Origin: Halobacteriovorax sp.
GTDB lineage: Bacteria > Bdellovibrionota > Bacteriovoracia > Bacteriovoracales > Bacteriovoracaceae
Length of the DNA: 64,000 nt
Reading direction: 5' to 3'
NCBI GenBank assembly: GCA_020048985.1
Contig: JAIFLR010000016.1
Location: 1-64,000, forward strand
In this document: positions 8,897-18,649 of the stretch, in pieces
How the letters are laid out: every line of letters starts with the position of its first letter
Numbering within the stretch: position 1 is the first letter of the stretch
The notes under the pieces: generated by a model
Databases searched by the model: none
The model's input: only the letters and a program-made list of their open reading frames with translations
What the model was told of the DNA's origin: nothing
Position numbers and translations under genes: made by a program

Positions 8897-9999
8897 AAGA
8901 TCACATTCCAGATTAGTGGAATGACTTCGATGCCGATCAGAAGGATGACAATCATTTCCATCATCTGGTTTCGGCTCTCGTTAACTTCAGAGTGAAGAAG
9001 CTTCGAAACTTCGGCCAGATTTCCTAATTTTTCATTAATTGATTTAGTCCAATCATCAAATCTAAAACGCTTCGAAGAAGCTCGAAAGATTTGCGCCAGA
9101 TAAAAATCCCCCACGACCTTAAAAGAGTTCTCTACGTTCTCAACAATCTCAGAAATCTCAAGGTACATCTGCCCCGCCTCTTCAGCGAATCGGGCATACT
9201 GCTTAGAAAAAATCCCCTTATTGCGGCCCACGACATTGTTGTAGAGCTTGTTAAGTCTCTCGTCCAAAAGATCATCGTAGTATCTCATCTCGAGCAATTG
9301 GTTGAGGGCAAACTCAATAACCAGAGGCACGTCCATGGAGCCACTTGGCTCAATGACCAGAGCTGAGTTCCAGTCAACTACGACCAGATCATCGCGGGAA
9401 TACTGGTAAGTGTTTTCCAGGGTGATTTTTTTGATACTGTCAGAGAGATTTTCATTGGATTCGGCCAGGATCAGCGCCGCCACATCAATCTCTTCATTAA
9501 GAGTTGATAATGGACCTTTCAGTCCGTCAAATTCCTGAATGAAATAAGTCACGAAATCTTCATTCATCGACCAATCATTATTGGTGGCCGGAATAGCGTA
9601 CTTAATGTCGTCTTGAAATTCTTTGGCCTTGATTTTAGCGATCTCGTCCAGGGCAGTATCGTTTTCCATCCAGCTGGCTATCTTGATCAGCTCAGGCCAG
9701 GTGGTTCCTTCAAAAATGGGGATTTGAAAACATAGTGAAACAGTACCAAAGTGCCAAACCTTGGCCACCAATTCACACGTCTGGACGATGTCCATGATCT
9801 TAACGTCGATGGCACCCAGTTGAACTGACACGGGTGACTTCGAAATGATCAAGGACATGTTATGTTTGCGATCAAGCTTGAAGCGCTCTTTGAGTTTTTT
9901 ATCTTCAAAGAGGGCCTCTACTTTCTCTAGGTCAATCTCTGAACCGATGTCGAAGACACGGTAAACAAGGATTTTCCCTTTCTTAACCTTTATTTCCAT
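8893..9999 (-). CDS. DUF155/RMND1 (Rmd1/YagE)-family membrane protein
   Basis: 368 aa with 'ESRNQMMEMIVILLIGIEVIPLIWNV' C-terminal TM signature and upstream 'SIKKITLENTYQYSRDDLVVVDWNSALVIEPSG' region typical of DUF155. Confidence 0.75.
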   Translation of the reverse strand: MEIKVKKGKILVYRVFDIGSEIDLEKVEALFEDKKLKERFKLDRKHNMSLIISKSPVSVQLGAIDVKIMDIVQTCELVAKVWHFGTVSLCFQIPIFEGTTWPELIKIASWMENDTALDEIAKIKAKEFQDDIKYAIPATNNDWSMNEDFVTYFIQEFDGLKGPLSTLNEEIDVAALILAESNENLSDSIKKITLENTYQYSRDDLVVVDWNSALVIEPSGSMDVPLVIEFALNQLLEMRYYDDLLDERLNKLYNNVVGRNKGIFSKQYARFAEEAGQMYLEISEIVENVENSFKVVGDFYLAQIFRASSKRFRFDDWTKSINEKLGNLAEVSKLLHSEVNESRNQMMEMIVILLIGIEVIPLIWNVIF

Positions 10000-11020
10000 A
10001 AGAAGACCTGGTTTTAGCTGGTTTTTTCATTGTGCGGGCAAAATTTACGGCTTTTTCCTGAGCAGCAGCATCAGCTTGTTTTATCGCCTCTTCCTCTGCA
10101 TTTCTCATCTTCACTTCTTTAATCGACTGAATAGTTTCATAGTAGTTTTCCTTACGGAAAGTTTGAAACTTTCTATCATCAGCAGGACGAGCAGTTTTAG
10201 AAACAATCTTGGCGACTTTCGCAACGTTCAGAGTTTTCTTAGCTGAAATAAATGTACGTTTAGCAAACTTGCTTCCGTCATCATTAAGACCAAGCGCCTT
10301 CTGAAGTTCTTTACGAGTCGTGAACATATACTGGCCAGGAGGAAGACCTTGAATATTCAATCCTTCAATCGCTACACGACGAAGTTTATCTACAGTTAAT
10401 TCAACTGCATCACAAATTTTTCTGATCTCTCGGTTTTTTCCTTCATTCAGACGGAATTCAAGCCAAGTTTTATTTGGAAGCTGCTCAATCACGCGAACAG
10501 ATTTTGGTTTAAGTAGACCGTCTTCAGTCATTACCCCACGCTTGATTTTTGCGAGGATTCCTTCGTTAACGTGACCAAATACTTTTACTTCGTAAACTTT
10601 TTCTACTTCATACTTAGGGTGCATGATCATGTTAGCAAGATCACCATCATTAGTAAGAATCAAAAGACCTTCAGAAAGATAATCAAGACGACCAACAGGG
10701 AAGATTCTCTGTTTAACACCGTAGATAAGTTCCATCACAGTTGGTCTTCCTTCAGGATCAGAAAGAGTTGTCATGTAAGCACGAGGCTTGTTCATTACGA
10801 TATAAACTTTATCAACCGCTAAAAGCTCAAGAGTGTTTCCATCAACTTGAATAACGTCGGTGTGAGGATTAACTTTTGTTCCAAGCTCAGTGATCACTCT
10901 TCCATTTACTTCTACGCGACCATCAAGGATGTAGCCCTCGGCCTTACGGCGAGAAGTCACTCCACAGTCAGCGATAACTTTTTGTAAACGGACAGTAATG
11001 TCTTGATTAGACGTAGTCAT
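9983..11020 (-). CDS. rluB: Pseudouridine synthase, RluB/RsuA family
   Basis: S4 domain 'VRLQKVIADCGVTSRRKAEGYILDGRVEVNG'; catalytic 'FPVGRLDYLSEGLLILTNDGDLANMIMHPKYEVEKVYEVKV'; 'LNEGKNREIRKICDAV'. Confidence 0.93.
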   Translation of the reverse strand: MTTSNQDITVRLQKVIADCGVTSRRKAEGYILDGRVEVNGRVITELGTKVNPHTDVIQVDGNTLELLAVDKVYIVMNKPRAYMTTLSDPEGRPTVMELIYGVKQRIFPVGRLDYLSEGLLILTNDGDLANMIMHPKYEVEKVYEVKVFGHVNEGILAKIKRGVMTEDGLLKPKSVRVIEQLPNKTWLEFRLNEGKNREIRKICDAVELTVDKLRRVAIEGLNIQGLPPGQYMFTTRKELQKALGLNDDGSKFAKRTFISAKKTLNVAKVAKIVSKTARPADDRKFQTFRKENYYETIQSIKEVKMRNAEEEAIKQADAAAQEKAVNFARTMKKPAKTRSSYGNKG

Positions 11021-11063
11021 GAACGCTCCAATCTGCCTCCCGGCAGTTCTAAGGTTTTATAGG

Positions 11064-11087
11064 GCGACGAGATTTAAGTCTCGTCGC
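11064..11087. promoter_or_regulatory. Perfect 9-bp hairpin spanning the scpB stop codon
   Basis: GCGACGAGA-TTTAAG-TCTCGTCGC. Confidence 0.6.
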
Positions 11088-12408
11088 TCGTTTCGATTTG
11101 TTCTTCAGATACTTCGTTTAGGAACGATAGGTCAAGATCAAAGTCTTTTCCTTTCATAATGGCCAGGTCCACTGATAGATCTAAGTTATTGATTTCACCA
11201 TCAACATGTAAATTCAACTCGCCTTCTTCCAGTTTGGTGCCAGTCAATTGCTCAAAGGCCAGGTCCAGAGCTTTCTCCAGTTCCTGAGCTTCCATCATAA
11301 GATTTTGGGCTTCTTGTTCTTCTACTTCAGCAATCTCTGCGGCCCTGAGGTCTTCAAATTCCTGGTCAACTTCCGGAGCATTAAAGATGACTCCTTCTTG
11401 ATCAAGATCGACAACCTTAGGCTCAACCACATTCATCAGTGTCTCAGAATTCATCGCCATTAAGTTTTGTTTTAATGAAGAATCACGGTTCACAAAATCT
11501 TCCAGAATATCAAAAGCAGATTTACGAACAGTCGTTTCGCCGTCCATCTTTCTCTTCTCTTCAGATTTTAGACTAGAAGTGAAAATCGTATCAGAAGCAA
11601 TCAGCTGAATATTGGCCGAAAGTTGATCCAACTCTTCGAATTCATCCATGCCAAATTTCTTCTCATCGTTACGGAAAACAACTGATTTAATATCTGCAAT
11701 TGTGCCGATGGTATTTTTAGTCGCCATCTCTTCCAGCTCATATTCAGGAGGAAGAGCAGAGATATCTGCAAGGTTGAAAACTTCAAGGAATTCTTCGGTC
11801 GTAGCAAAAAGTGACGGACGACCAAGCTCCTCAGAGCGGCCGGCCATTTTCACCAGACGCTTATCCATAAGGGCGCGGATAATATGACTTGAATCTACGC
11901 CACGAATTTTTTCCACATCATTTTTGGAAACCGGCTGTTTGTAGGCAATGATCGCCAAAACTTCCAGCGCCGTCGGAGTCAAAACAAGTGAGTTGAGTTT
12001 AAAGAGGTTTTGGACAAATTTTGAATAAGTCGCTTTAGTACGGAATTGGTATCCTTCCGCCACTTCGACCAAACGAATACCGTGGAACTTGTCCTCGTAT
12101 CCACCCTGAAGTCTGACGAGGGATTCATGCACCACTCTCAGAGGGAGTTCAACATCAATCTGGGCCTTGATTTTCTGGATCGAAATAGGGCGATCAGACA
12201 TAAAAATAATGGTTTCAATCGCGCCACAGAGAGTATCTAAATTAAGACCAGTGCGGGCCATCCACAACATGTCTTCTTGTTCTTTTTCGTCAAAGTGACT
12301 CACTTCAAATGAGAAGTCTTCTGCTGCTACTTCTACTTCGGTTTCAACAGCTTCAGCTTCTTCTTTTGAAAGATCCCATTCGTAATTGATGTCGGTCGTA
12401 GTAATCAT
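11074..12408 (-). CDS. scpB: Segregation and condensation protein B with long acidic C-terminal extension
   Basis: 'LCGAIETIIFMSDRPISIQKIKAQI...LTPTALEVLAIIAYKQPVSKNDVEKIRGVDSSHIIRALMDKRLVKMAGRSEELGRPSLFATTEEFLEVF'; adjacent to scpA. Confidence 0.93.
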   Translation of the reverse strand: MITTTDINYEWDLSKEEAEAVETEVEVAAEDFSFEVSHFDEKEQEDMLWMARTGLNLDTLCGAIETIIFMSDRPISIQKIKAQIDVELPLRVVHESLVRLQGGYEDKFHGIRLVEVAEGYQFRTKATYSKFVQNLFKLNSLVLTPTALEVLAIIAYKQPVSKNDVEKIRGVDSSHIIRALMDKRLVKMAGRSEELGRPSLFATTEEFLEVFNLADISALPPEYELEEMATKNTIGTIADIKSVVFRNDEKKFGMDEFEELDQLSANIQLIASDTIFTSSLKSEEKRKMDGETTVRKSAFDILEDFVNRDSSLKQNLMAMNSETLMNVVEPKVVDLDQEGVIFNAPEVDQEFEDLRAAEIAEVEEQEAQNLMMEAQELEKALDLAFEQLTGTKLEEGELNLHVDGEINNLDLSVDLAIMKGKDFDLDLSFLNEVSEEQIETSDET

Positions 12409-12417
12409 GACACTTCC

Positions 12418-13248
12418 TTATTGGATAGGAGCTTCTGCTGCAGCAGAAGCTTCATCTTTAGTCTCACCTTCAGGGTCAAAACCATTTGCGGATTCAGGAT
12501 CGAAGGAATCTAAACTCTCCTTGACCTCAATGTAAATGGAGCCCTTGTCCTCATTTTGAAAGACTTGTAACTTTTTCAGACGAGCAAGCTCTAAAAGCGA
12601 GATAAACGTAATAACTTTATCAATAATTCCTGTTTCATTTTCATCAAGGAGGGCCGTGAACTGAACGGTCTCACCTTCTTTAAGGAGCGTCTTAAGGCGG
12701 ATCAACTTCTCTTTAATTGAAAGTCGGTCACGCTTAACGACGGCATATTTTTTCTTCTCACGACGGATAAGGTCCATCATCGTTTCAGTTAATTGCTGAA
12801 GATCAATGGGCGTAAGAATAGAATTCTCAATCGCCTTGCGGTCAATCTTAGGGTGAACAAAAATCTCATGCCCTTTTTTCGGAAGTCCCCACAGTCTTTG
12901 GCCTAAACGCTGAAAGCGCTCAAGCTCTTCAAGACGAGAGATCAAATCCCCGCGCGTCTGGATCTCAAGACCCATTTCTCCCGCTGTGAGATTGACGACA
13001 GCTTCTTGTGTCTCATCAGCAGCTGCTTCTGATTTTAAGAAAAGCAGCGTAGCCGCCATATAGAGATACTCACCGGCCAAATCGAAATTAAGATCCTGCA
13101 TTTTCTGAAGGTAATCTAGGTACTGATTGGTGATGGTATTGAGTTCCAGTTCCTTGATATTCATTTCATCTTTTTGGACTAGATGAAGAAGCAGGGCCAG
13201 GGGACCATCAAAACGATCTACTTTAACTAAAATTTCATTCTCAGTCAT
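12418..13248 (-). CDS. scpA: Segregation and condensation protein A
   Basis: 'VDRFDGPLALLLHLVQKDEMNIKELELNTITNQYLDYLQ...DLAGEYLYMAATLLFLKSE'; adjacent to scpB. Confidence 0.95.
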   Translation of the reverse strand: MTENEILVKVDRFDGPLALLLHLVQKDEMNIKELELNTITNQYLDYLQKMQDLNFDLAGEYLYMAATLLFLKSEAAADETQEAVVNLTAGEMGLEIQTRGDLISRLEELERFQRLGQRLWGLPKKGHEIFVHPKIDRKAIENSILTPIDLQQLTETMMDLIRREKKKYAVVKRDRLSIKEKLIRLKTLLKEGETVQFTALLDENETGIIDKVITFISLLELARLKKLQVFQNEDKGSIYIEVKESLDSFDPESANGFDPEGETKDEASAAAEAPIQ

Positions 13249-13255
13249 AAATCCC

Positions 13256-13942
13256 TTAAGTTAATCCGCCAAACAAACCAACAAAACTAAACATCAGATA
13301 ATTGGCCAGCATTTGGGCCGGGGCCAATAAATAACCCAATGTGTGGATGCCTAAAAAACTGAGAACCATCACCCCAATAAAAATCATAGGAGTGTAACGG
13401 GCAAGACCCTCATACTTGTAGAGGGCAGGGCCTTTCAGGAATGAAGAAATCATCTTTGATCCATCCAAAGGTGGCAATGGAACTAAGTTAAAAAAAGCTA
13501 AAATGAAGTTTATGAAAACAGAATATCTAAGCATCTGAATGGAAATTGAATAGTATTCCCAACTAGTGGATGTTTTAGTGGCAACGATCCCAAGTAAAGC
13601 CGCAGATAATGTTCCCAAAATAAGGTTAGATAATGGTCCTGCAAAGCTGACCCAAAAAATTCCTTTACGTACATTTTTGAAATTTCTAATTTCAATCGGA
13701 ACGGGACGGGCCCAACCGATCATGGCAAAACCAGTGAAAGCTGCCAGCACCGGAAAGAATATTGTGCCCCATGGATCATAGTGAGCAGCAGGATTAAGGG
13801 TCATACGCCCCTCATTTTTGGCTGTCGCATCACCGAATTTATTCGCCATCCAAGCATGGGCCGCTTCATGGACGACTATCGCCAATAAAAAACCGGGCAA
13901 AGACTGGGCTATGTTGAATACGATGGAACTTAAATCACTCAT
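13256..13942 (-). CDS. Site-2 protease family (M50) metalloprotease
   Basis: HExxH 'AIVVHEAAHAWMANKFGD'; 'NLVPLPPLDGSKM' motif; multiple TM segments. Confidence 0.92.
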   Translation of the reverse strand: MSDLSSIVFNIAQSLPGFLLAIVVHEAAHAWMANKFGDATAKNEGRMTLNPAAHYDPWGTIFFPVLAAFTGFAMIGWARPVPIEIRNFKNVRKGIFWVSFAGPLSNLILGTLSAALLGIVATKTSTSWEYYSISIQMLRYSVFINFILAFFNLVPLPPLDGSKMISSFLKGPALYKYEGLARYTPMIFIGVMVLSFLGIHTLGYLLAPAQMLANYLMFSFVGLFGGLT

Positions 13943-14040
13943 GTCTCATTCATATCAAAACCACCAGTATGACGCAATTTATAAGTTGAGTTCTGCAGTC
14001 GGTTACGCAAAGCAAACCCCTTAAAAATGCAACCTACTTT

Positions 14041-14523
14041 TTGGACAATCTTGATCAGGTGGCACATAATCATTTCATGAACCAAAAGACCAAGAAAGCT
14101 CAAGTTCTTTTAGCGGCAATTGACCAAGCTAGTCAAAACTTCCAATTCTTGCTGCTCCAGACAAATGAGCAGCGTGGAAAATTCTGGCAGAACGTGACCG
14201 GCAAGATCGAAGGCGATGAAACATTTGAAGAAGGTGGACTCAGAGAAGCGATCGAAGAAACTCAGCTTAAAGTTGAGACGATCATCGATATCGTTGATCT
14301 AGGACTCAATTATGAATTCACCGACCAGCGCGGACGCAAGGTTCATGAAAAAAGTTTTCTCATTATTTGTGATCAAAAATGGGATATTAAAATTGATCCC
14401 AAAGAGCATGTAAATTTTAAATGGATAAAACAAGATGATGTTGAAGAAGGAATTGTAAAATTTCGCTCAAATCTTGAAACGCTTGAAAAAGCTAAACTGA
14501 TTCTCAGGCACTGGGGAGTTTAA
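14041..14523 (+). CDS. NUDIX hydrolase
   Basis: Nudix box 'GKIEGDETFEEGGLREAIEETQLKV'. The true start may be 14077 (MNQKTKKAQ). Confidence 0.9.
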   Translation: MDNLDQVAHNHFMNQKTKKAQVLLAAIDQASQNFQFLLLQTNEQRGKFWQNVTGKIEGDETFEEGGLREAIEETQLKVETIIDIVDLGLNYEFTDQRGRKVHEKSFLIICDQKWDIKIDPKEHVNFKWIKQDDVEEGIVKFRSNLETLEKAKLILRHWGV

Positions 14524-15530
14524 TGTTTTTTTTACTCCTTTCATTGAGTGCTTTTGCCAGCGATGAATTGGACTTAAGTGCGATCGAAGCTCTTGAAAAG
14601 GAACTTCCCTCGACTGAGTATTCAGGCCGCACAGATGAAATTGAGCAAAGGCGCTCTCTCACGCGGTATACTCACCCCTATAAAAAGACCTCTATCAAAT
14701 CAATTCTGGCCAGTGGCACAGAACATGGTCATGTCAAAGCCGGCCGCTATCTTATCCGCATTGAGGACAACAAGGCAGTGGAATTAACTGAGCCTTTTTA
14801 TGGAAAGTTTTTCAAACTGCAAGATGACTTAGGTTTTAAATACGTTCAGAGCAATGATGGAAGCTGCGTCTACAAGTTAAAAACTGAGTTTTTCAACAGC
14901 ATCGAAAAAGAGATGGAACTCTATGTTCCTCCCCTCAAATACACTCCGGCCCCGACCAATATTGTTCGCGCTGAATATGATAAAAAGCTAATCCTGCTAC
15001 CCGAAGCGACACTTTTGGTGGGCATGGTACAGGGCAGTTACATGAAGGATTTATTTAACGACGATACCGCAAGCAGTGGTGTCAGTAACCAATATGGATT
15101 TCATGTGGCCGTTGACTGGAATATTCCGCTCAAAGCAGGCCTCGTTTTTCATTATGAAAAATCCTCTTATGATCTCAGAGGCGGAGGAAATGTTTATTAC
15201 TCATGTCCTTCGTTGGGACCGCAATTTAAAACCAAAGATCTTGATTTTTGGGGAGCACCGATAAGATTCCAAACCCAATTCAGGGTCAGTCCTTTCGCTC
15301 GGGCCAGTGCCGAAACGACTCAAGGAAATGTGGACTTTAAATTTAATTCCGCCGATCTTTTAGTTGGTGCCGAACATCCGATAAAAAACAGAATGGGAGA
15401 ATTTGTTCTAGGACTTTATTTCCAGTCGCAGTGGTTAAACATCAAAGACCAACCTGAAATTGTGAGTATTAATGCTTCAAATGAGACGAATAAAAGTTTT
15501 GGGCTTTCTTTCGCACAGGTGTTTGAATGA
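14523..15530 (+). CDS. Secreted/outer-membrane hypothetical protein
   Basis: Signal peptide MFFLLLSLSAFA; C-terminal beta-rich segment ending ...FAQVFE; overlaps the next gene by 4 nt. Confidence 0.7.
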   Translation: MFFLLLSLSAFASDELDLSAIEALEKELPSTEYSGRTDEIEQRRSLTRYTHPYKKTSIKSILASGTEHGHVKAGRYLIRIEDNKAVELTEPFYGKFFKLQDDLGFKYVQSNDGSCVYKLKTEFFNSIEKEMELYVPPLKYTPAPTNIVRAEYDKKLILLPEATLLVGMVQGSYMKDLFNDDTASSGVSNQYGFHVAVDWNIPLKAGLVFHYEKSSYDLRGGGNVYYSCPSLGPQFKTKDLDFWGAPIRFQTQFRVSPFARASAETTQGNVDFKFNSADLLVGAEHPIKNRMGEFVLGLYFQSQWLNIKDQPEIVSINASNETNKSFGLSFAQVFE

Positions 15531-16618
15531 AAATCTTTTTTATCACCTTTATTTGTCTCGTCTCAAACGCCTATGCTTTAGATGCTGTTGTAACTGTTTT
15601 GGAAACTCCACTTTTACAACACCGAAGCTATAATGCGAAGGTTGTTCAGTACCTAAGAAAGGGTGACGTCATTAAAGTGCATCCTTCCCTGAACAATAAT
15701 ACCGAATTTGATCACCTCGCTCCCTCTCCTGAGAAACTGGCAAAATTAAAAAAAGAGCTGAATGAATCTCCTGAATGGAATCAGGATCCATTATTTAAAG
15801 GCATCGTGACGGATGCGACGATTGAAGACGAATTTATTCCAACACTGGACCGTCAGGGAAATACTGTTTATGTCATCCGTGATCACTTTTATTTATATTT
15901 CACGGACCGAAAAGAGTTTGATCAAACGACCTTAAAAAAAGATCCTACTGATTACCGCCTGGAAGAACCATTGCCGAAATCATATCCGCTCTACTCCCTC
16001 AGCGGCTACCGAGGCCAAGTCACTTTGGGAATAACCCAGCCCTACTATGAGAGTTATCCCTACCCTTCAAATGTGAAGAACAAGGGTTATACCAGTCCCA
16101 TCGATCTGAATATGAGTTACCTGCGCAAAACGCCGGATGATAAGTATGACCGCTTCTTTTTTGGAGGGACTTTTAATCTTCGGACTTTTACCAACACCTA
16201 TACGCTCTTCAACGGTGTAAGTTCCAAAGAACAAGGGATCAAGCTGGGAATCGGGCCATATATTACCTTCGATGCCTACAAGGGTGTTGAGAATCGCCTG
16301 AATCTTTATGGCAGTATAAATGTTAACTTTTTTAATCAACTAAATGTCGCACAAGAAAAGGACGGCATTGAAGAGCAAAGAAACTACCGCACCATCACCC
16401 TTTCACCCCGAATAGGCGTTCAATATCACCGCAAACATATCCTAGAAGACGTAGATTTCGTCCTAGGCACCTCCATCGAAATGGAACCGGCAACAACGTT
16501 CCAGTCAACATCTGCCGCTAACCAAGAGACTTGGTGGGTCAGTGGGGGCAGTGATAAATTTAAGACAAGAACGACATTTACGTTGGGCGGCTACCTGGGC
16601 TTTCAATCGGCCTACTGA
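15527..16618 (+). CDS. Secreted/outer-membrane hypothetical protein
   Basis: Signal peptide MKIFFITFICLVSNAYA; beta-barrel-like C-terminus; coupled to the upstream gene. Confidence 0.7.
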   Translation: MKIFFITFICLVSNAYALDAVVTVLETPLLQHRSYNAKVVQYLRKGDVIKVHPSLNNNTEFDHLAPSPEKLAKLKKELNESPEWNQDPLFKGIVTDATIEDEFIPTLDRQGNTVYVIRDHFYLYFTDRKEFDQTTLKKDPTDYRLEEPLPKSYPLYSLSGYRGQVTLGITQPYYESYPYPSNVKNKGYTSPIDLNMSYLRKTPDDKYDRFFFGGTFNLRTFTNTYTLFNGVSSKEQGIKLGIGPYITFDAYKGVENRLNLYGSINVNFFNQLNVAQEKDGIEEQRNYRTITLSPRIGVQYHRKHILEDVDFVLGTSIEMEPATTFQSTSAANQETWWVSGGSDKFKTRTTFTLGGYLGFQSAY

Positions 16619-16754
16619 TTTAGTCAAAATACTGTAAAACTTTTTTTCAGTATTTAAAAAAAATGACTAAAGTTCATACACCGCCTTCCGAAGAGTTGAT
16701 CAAATGGACTTACAGGATGTGAGTCTTGATCTTAGAAAACCATGGAGGGTTTAA

Positions 16755-17009
16755 ATGACAACTTCGAACACTACAAATTCAAACAACAACTCAAAGAAAA
16801 CTGCTGATCAAGTAAAAGATGTGCTTTTCCAGAAAATTGGAAATACTTGGTTCATTTTCTCAGAAGTGAACAGCGAAATTGTTTACTCTGTGATGCCACA
16901 AGGCATGGATCCAAAATCTACTAAACTAGAACTCTACAATATTATCGAAGAGCATATGGCGAAGGTTGCCTCGAGCAAGCGTCGTAGCCCTGAAGCTTCA
17001 GTTGCCTAA
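16755..17009 (+). CDS. Small hypothetical protein
   Basis: 84 aa; GGAGGG ribosome binding site upstream. Confidence 0.7.
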   Translation: MTTSNTTNSNNNSKKTADQVKDVLFQKIGNTWFIFSEVNSEIVYSVMPQGMDPKSTKLELYNIIEEHMAKVASSKRRSPEASVA

Positions 17010-17197
17010 TGGCAGCTCCAAAGATCAAACCCTCTGATTTAGCGAAGCTATTTCCCGAAGGTGAGACCTCTACCCTCCATCAAAAGAAACTCATTGAGGC
17101 ACTACGCCAGCGCCTCAATGAAAAGCTTCAAGATCCAAGGATGGCCAAGAAGGCTGCCCTGATACTGGAGTCTTGGATCAATCAAAAACGTAAGTAA
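17009..17197 (+). CDS. Small hypothetical protein coupled to the upstream gene
   Basis: 62 aa; start codon overlaps the upstream stop (TAATGG). Confidence 0.65.
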   Translation: MAAPKIKPSDLAKLFPEGETSTLHQKKLIEALRQRLNEKLQDPRMAKKAALILESWINQKRK

Positions 17198-17259
17198 ATT
17201 CTTTTTCCAAATCATTCAATTAACAGTAGAATCTCCTCACTATTACAAAGAGAGAGATT

Positions 17260-18369
17260 ATGAAAATTCCATTTATTGATATTCTTCGTTACGAAAAAAA
17301 CTTCTGTGAAACAGTCACTGAAAAAACGGCAGCACTTCTCAAAAATGGTCACTTCATTGGTGGACCAGTGATTGCTGAGTTTGATAACAGCATCAAGGCT
17401 TACACTCAGACTCAATTCGCACTCGGCTGTGCCAACGGAACTGACGCCATTCAAGTTGCTCTTAGAGCTGCAGGTGTTGAAAAAAATGATAAAGTTATTA
17501 TTCCTGACATGACTTTTTGGGCAACTTTTGAGGCCGTGGTTAACGTAGGTGCAGTTCCCTACACTTTGGATGTTTCCAAGGAAACTCTCCACGTCACAGC
17601 TCATGGTATGAAAGAAGCCATTGAAAAATTTAATCCTAAAGCCGCTATCATCGTTCACCTCTATGGTTGGGCAGTTCCTGAAACAGTTGAGATCAGAAAA
17701 CTGTGTAAAGAAAAAGGCGTCATCTTGATTGAAGACTGTGCTCAGGCAGTAGGAGTCAAAATCAATGGTGAGAGTCTTTTCACGAACGCTTATGTAGCAA
17801 CCACAAGTTATTACCCAGCTAAAGTGCTTGGTGCAAGCGGTGATGCTGGTGGAATTTTTACAACTGACGCAAACGTGGCAGCTGTCGCTCAAAAACTTCT
17901 CAACCACGGCCGCACAAGCCACTACGAGCACGGTTATATTGGCTGGAATTCTCGTATTGGCGCTTACGAAGCTAACTTCATGGTTGAAGCATTAAAACAC
18001 CTTGATGCTCGTCTTGATAGCCGCAGAAATGTTTGTAAGCAGTACCGTGAAAAAATTAAAAATCCACAGTTAAAATTTCTTGGCCCTGCTTCTCACGTCG
18101 CAGAGAACGGATATCTTTCTGTCGCTCTCATGACACCAGAATCAAGACCTGCTTTCATTGAGTATTTAAAGGCCAATGACATTGGTTACGGCACAGTTTA
18201 TCCAGGTGCTATGAGTGAGCAGCCAGGAGCGAAAGGCCACTTGGGTGGAAAAATTTCTCATGGTCACGCTGACTGGATTGCTAAATCAGTCATCAATCTT
18301 CCCTGTTTTGCTTATATGACCCAAGCTGAAATCGATTACGTTGTAGAAACAGTTAATCAGTATAAATAA
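17260..18369 (+). CDS. DegT/DnrJ/EryC1/StrS-family PLP aminotransferase
   Basis: 'ALGCANGTDAIQVALRAAGVEKNDKVIIPDMTFWATFEAV...VILIEDCAQAVG...TTSYYPAKVLGASGDAGGIFT'. Confidence 0.95.
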   Translation: MKIPFIDILRYEKNFCETVTEKTAALLKNGHFIGGPVIAEFDNSIKAYTQTQFALGCANGTDAIQVALRAAGVEKNDKVIIPDMTFWATFEAVVNVGAVPYTLDVSKETLHVTAHGMKEAIEKFNPKAAIIVHLYGWAVPETVEIRKLCKEKGVILIEDCAQAVGVKINGESLFTNAYVATTSYYPAKVLGASGDAGGIFTTDANVAAVAQKLLNHGRTSHYEHGYIGWNSRIGAYEANFMVEALKHLDARLDSRRNVCKQYREKIKNPQLKFLGPASHVAENGYLSVALMTPESRPAFIEYLKANDIGYGTVYPGAMSEQPGAKGHLGGKISHGHADWIAKSVINLPCFAYMTQAEIDYVVETVNQYK

Positions 18370-18378
18370 TTCTTCCCC

Positions 18379-18415
18379 GAGAGACTGATTAATTTAATCA
18401 GTCTCTCTTTTTTTC
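18379..18415 (+). terminator. Intrinsic terminator
   Basis: GAGAGACTGATTAA-T-TTAATCAGTCTCTC followed by a T run. Confidence 0.85.
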
Positions 18416-18532
18416 TCAAGCACTTATCTTTCCCTCTCAAATTAACAAATAATTCTTAACAATAAATATCCAGTTTAAGGCATTTTTTTCCTCATGTTTC
18501 CTTAAGGCAAACCGAAATGCTAGGTCAACAAC

Positions 18533-18605
18533 GACTTCTTCATAGTGAGGAAGTCAAAATTAACAAAGGGCATGGTTGCCCGATGATGGGATCTGAACAC
18601 CCCAT
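18533..18605 (+). promoter_or_regulatory. Structured flagellin leader with three consecutive hairpins
   Basis: GACTTCTTC-ATAGT-GAGGAAGTC (18533-18555); GGGC-ATGGTT-GCCC (18568-18581); ATGGG-N10-CCCAT (18586-18605). Confidence 0.6.
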
Positions 18606-18624
18606 TTGCAAGCACGGAGGTTTT

Positions 18625-18645
18625 ATGGTTTTTAACGGAGGATAG
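18625..18645 (+). CDS. Putative 6-codon leader ORF (MVFNGG*) overlapping the flagellin ribosome binding site
   Basis: GGAGG-TTTT-ATG GTT TTT AAC GGA GGA TAG. The last two sense codons are the flagellin Shine-Dalgarno; the stop lies 4 nt before the flagellin ATG. Confidence 0.4.
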   Translation: MVFNGG

Positions 18646-18649
18646 GATT

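Noticed and set aside
17212-17931. 239-aa minus-strand ORF, Cys/Phe rich
   Set aside because: Shadow ORF antisense to the clear DegT/DnrJ aminotransferase gene; composition not protein-like and no motif.
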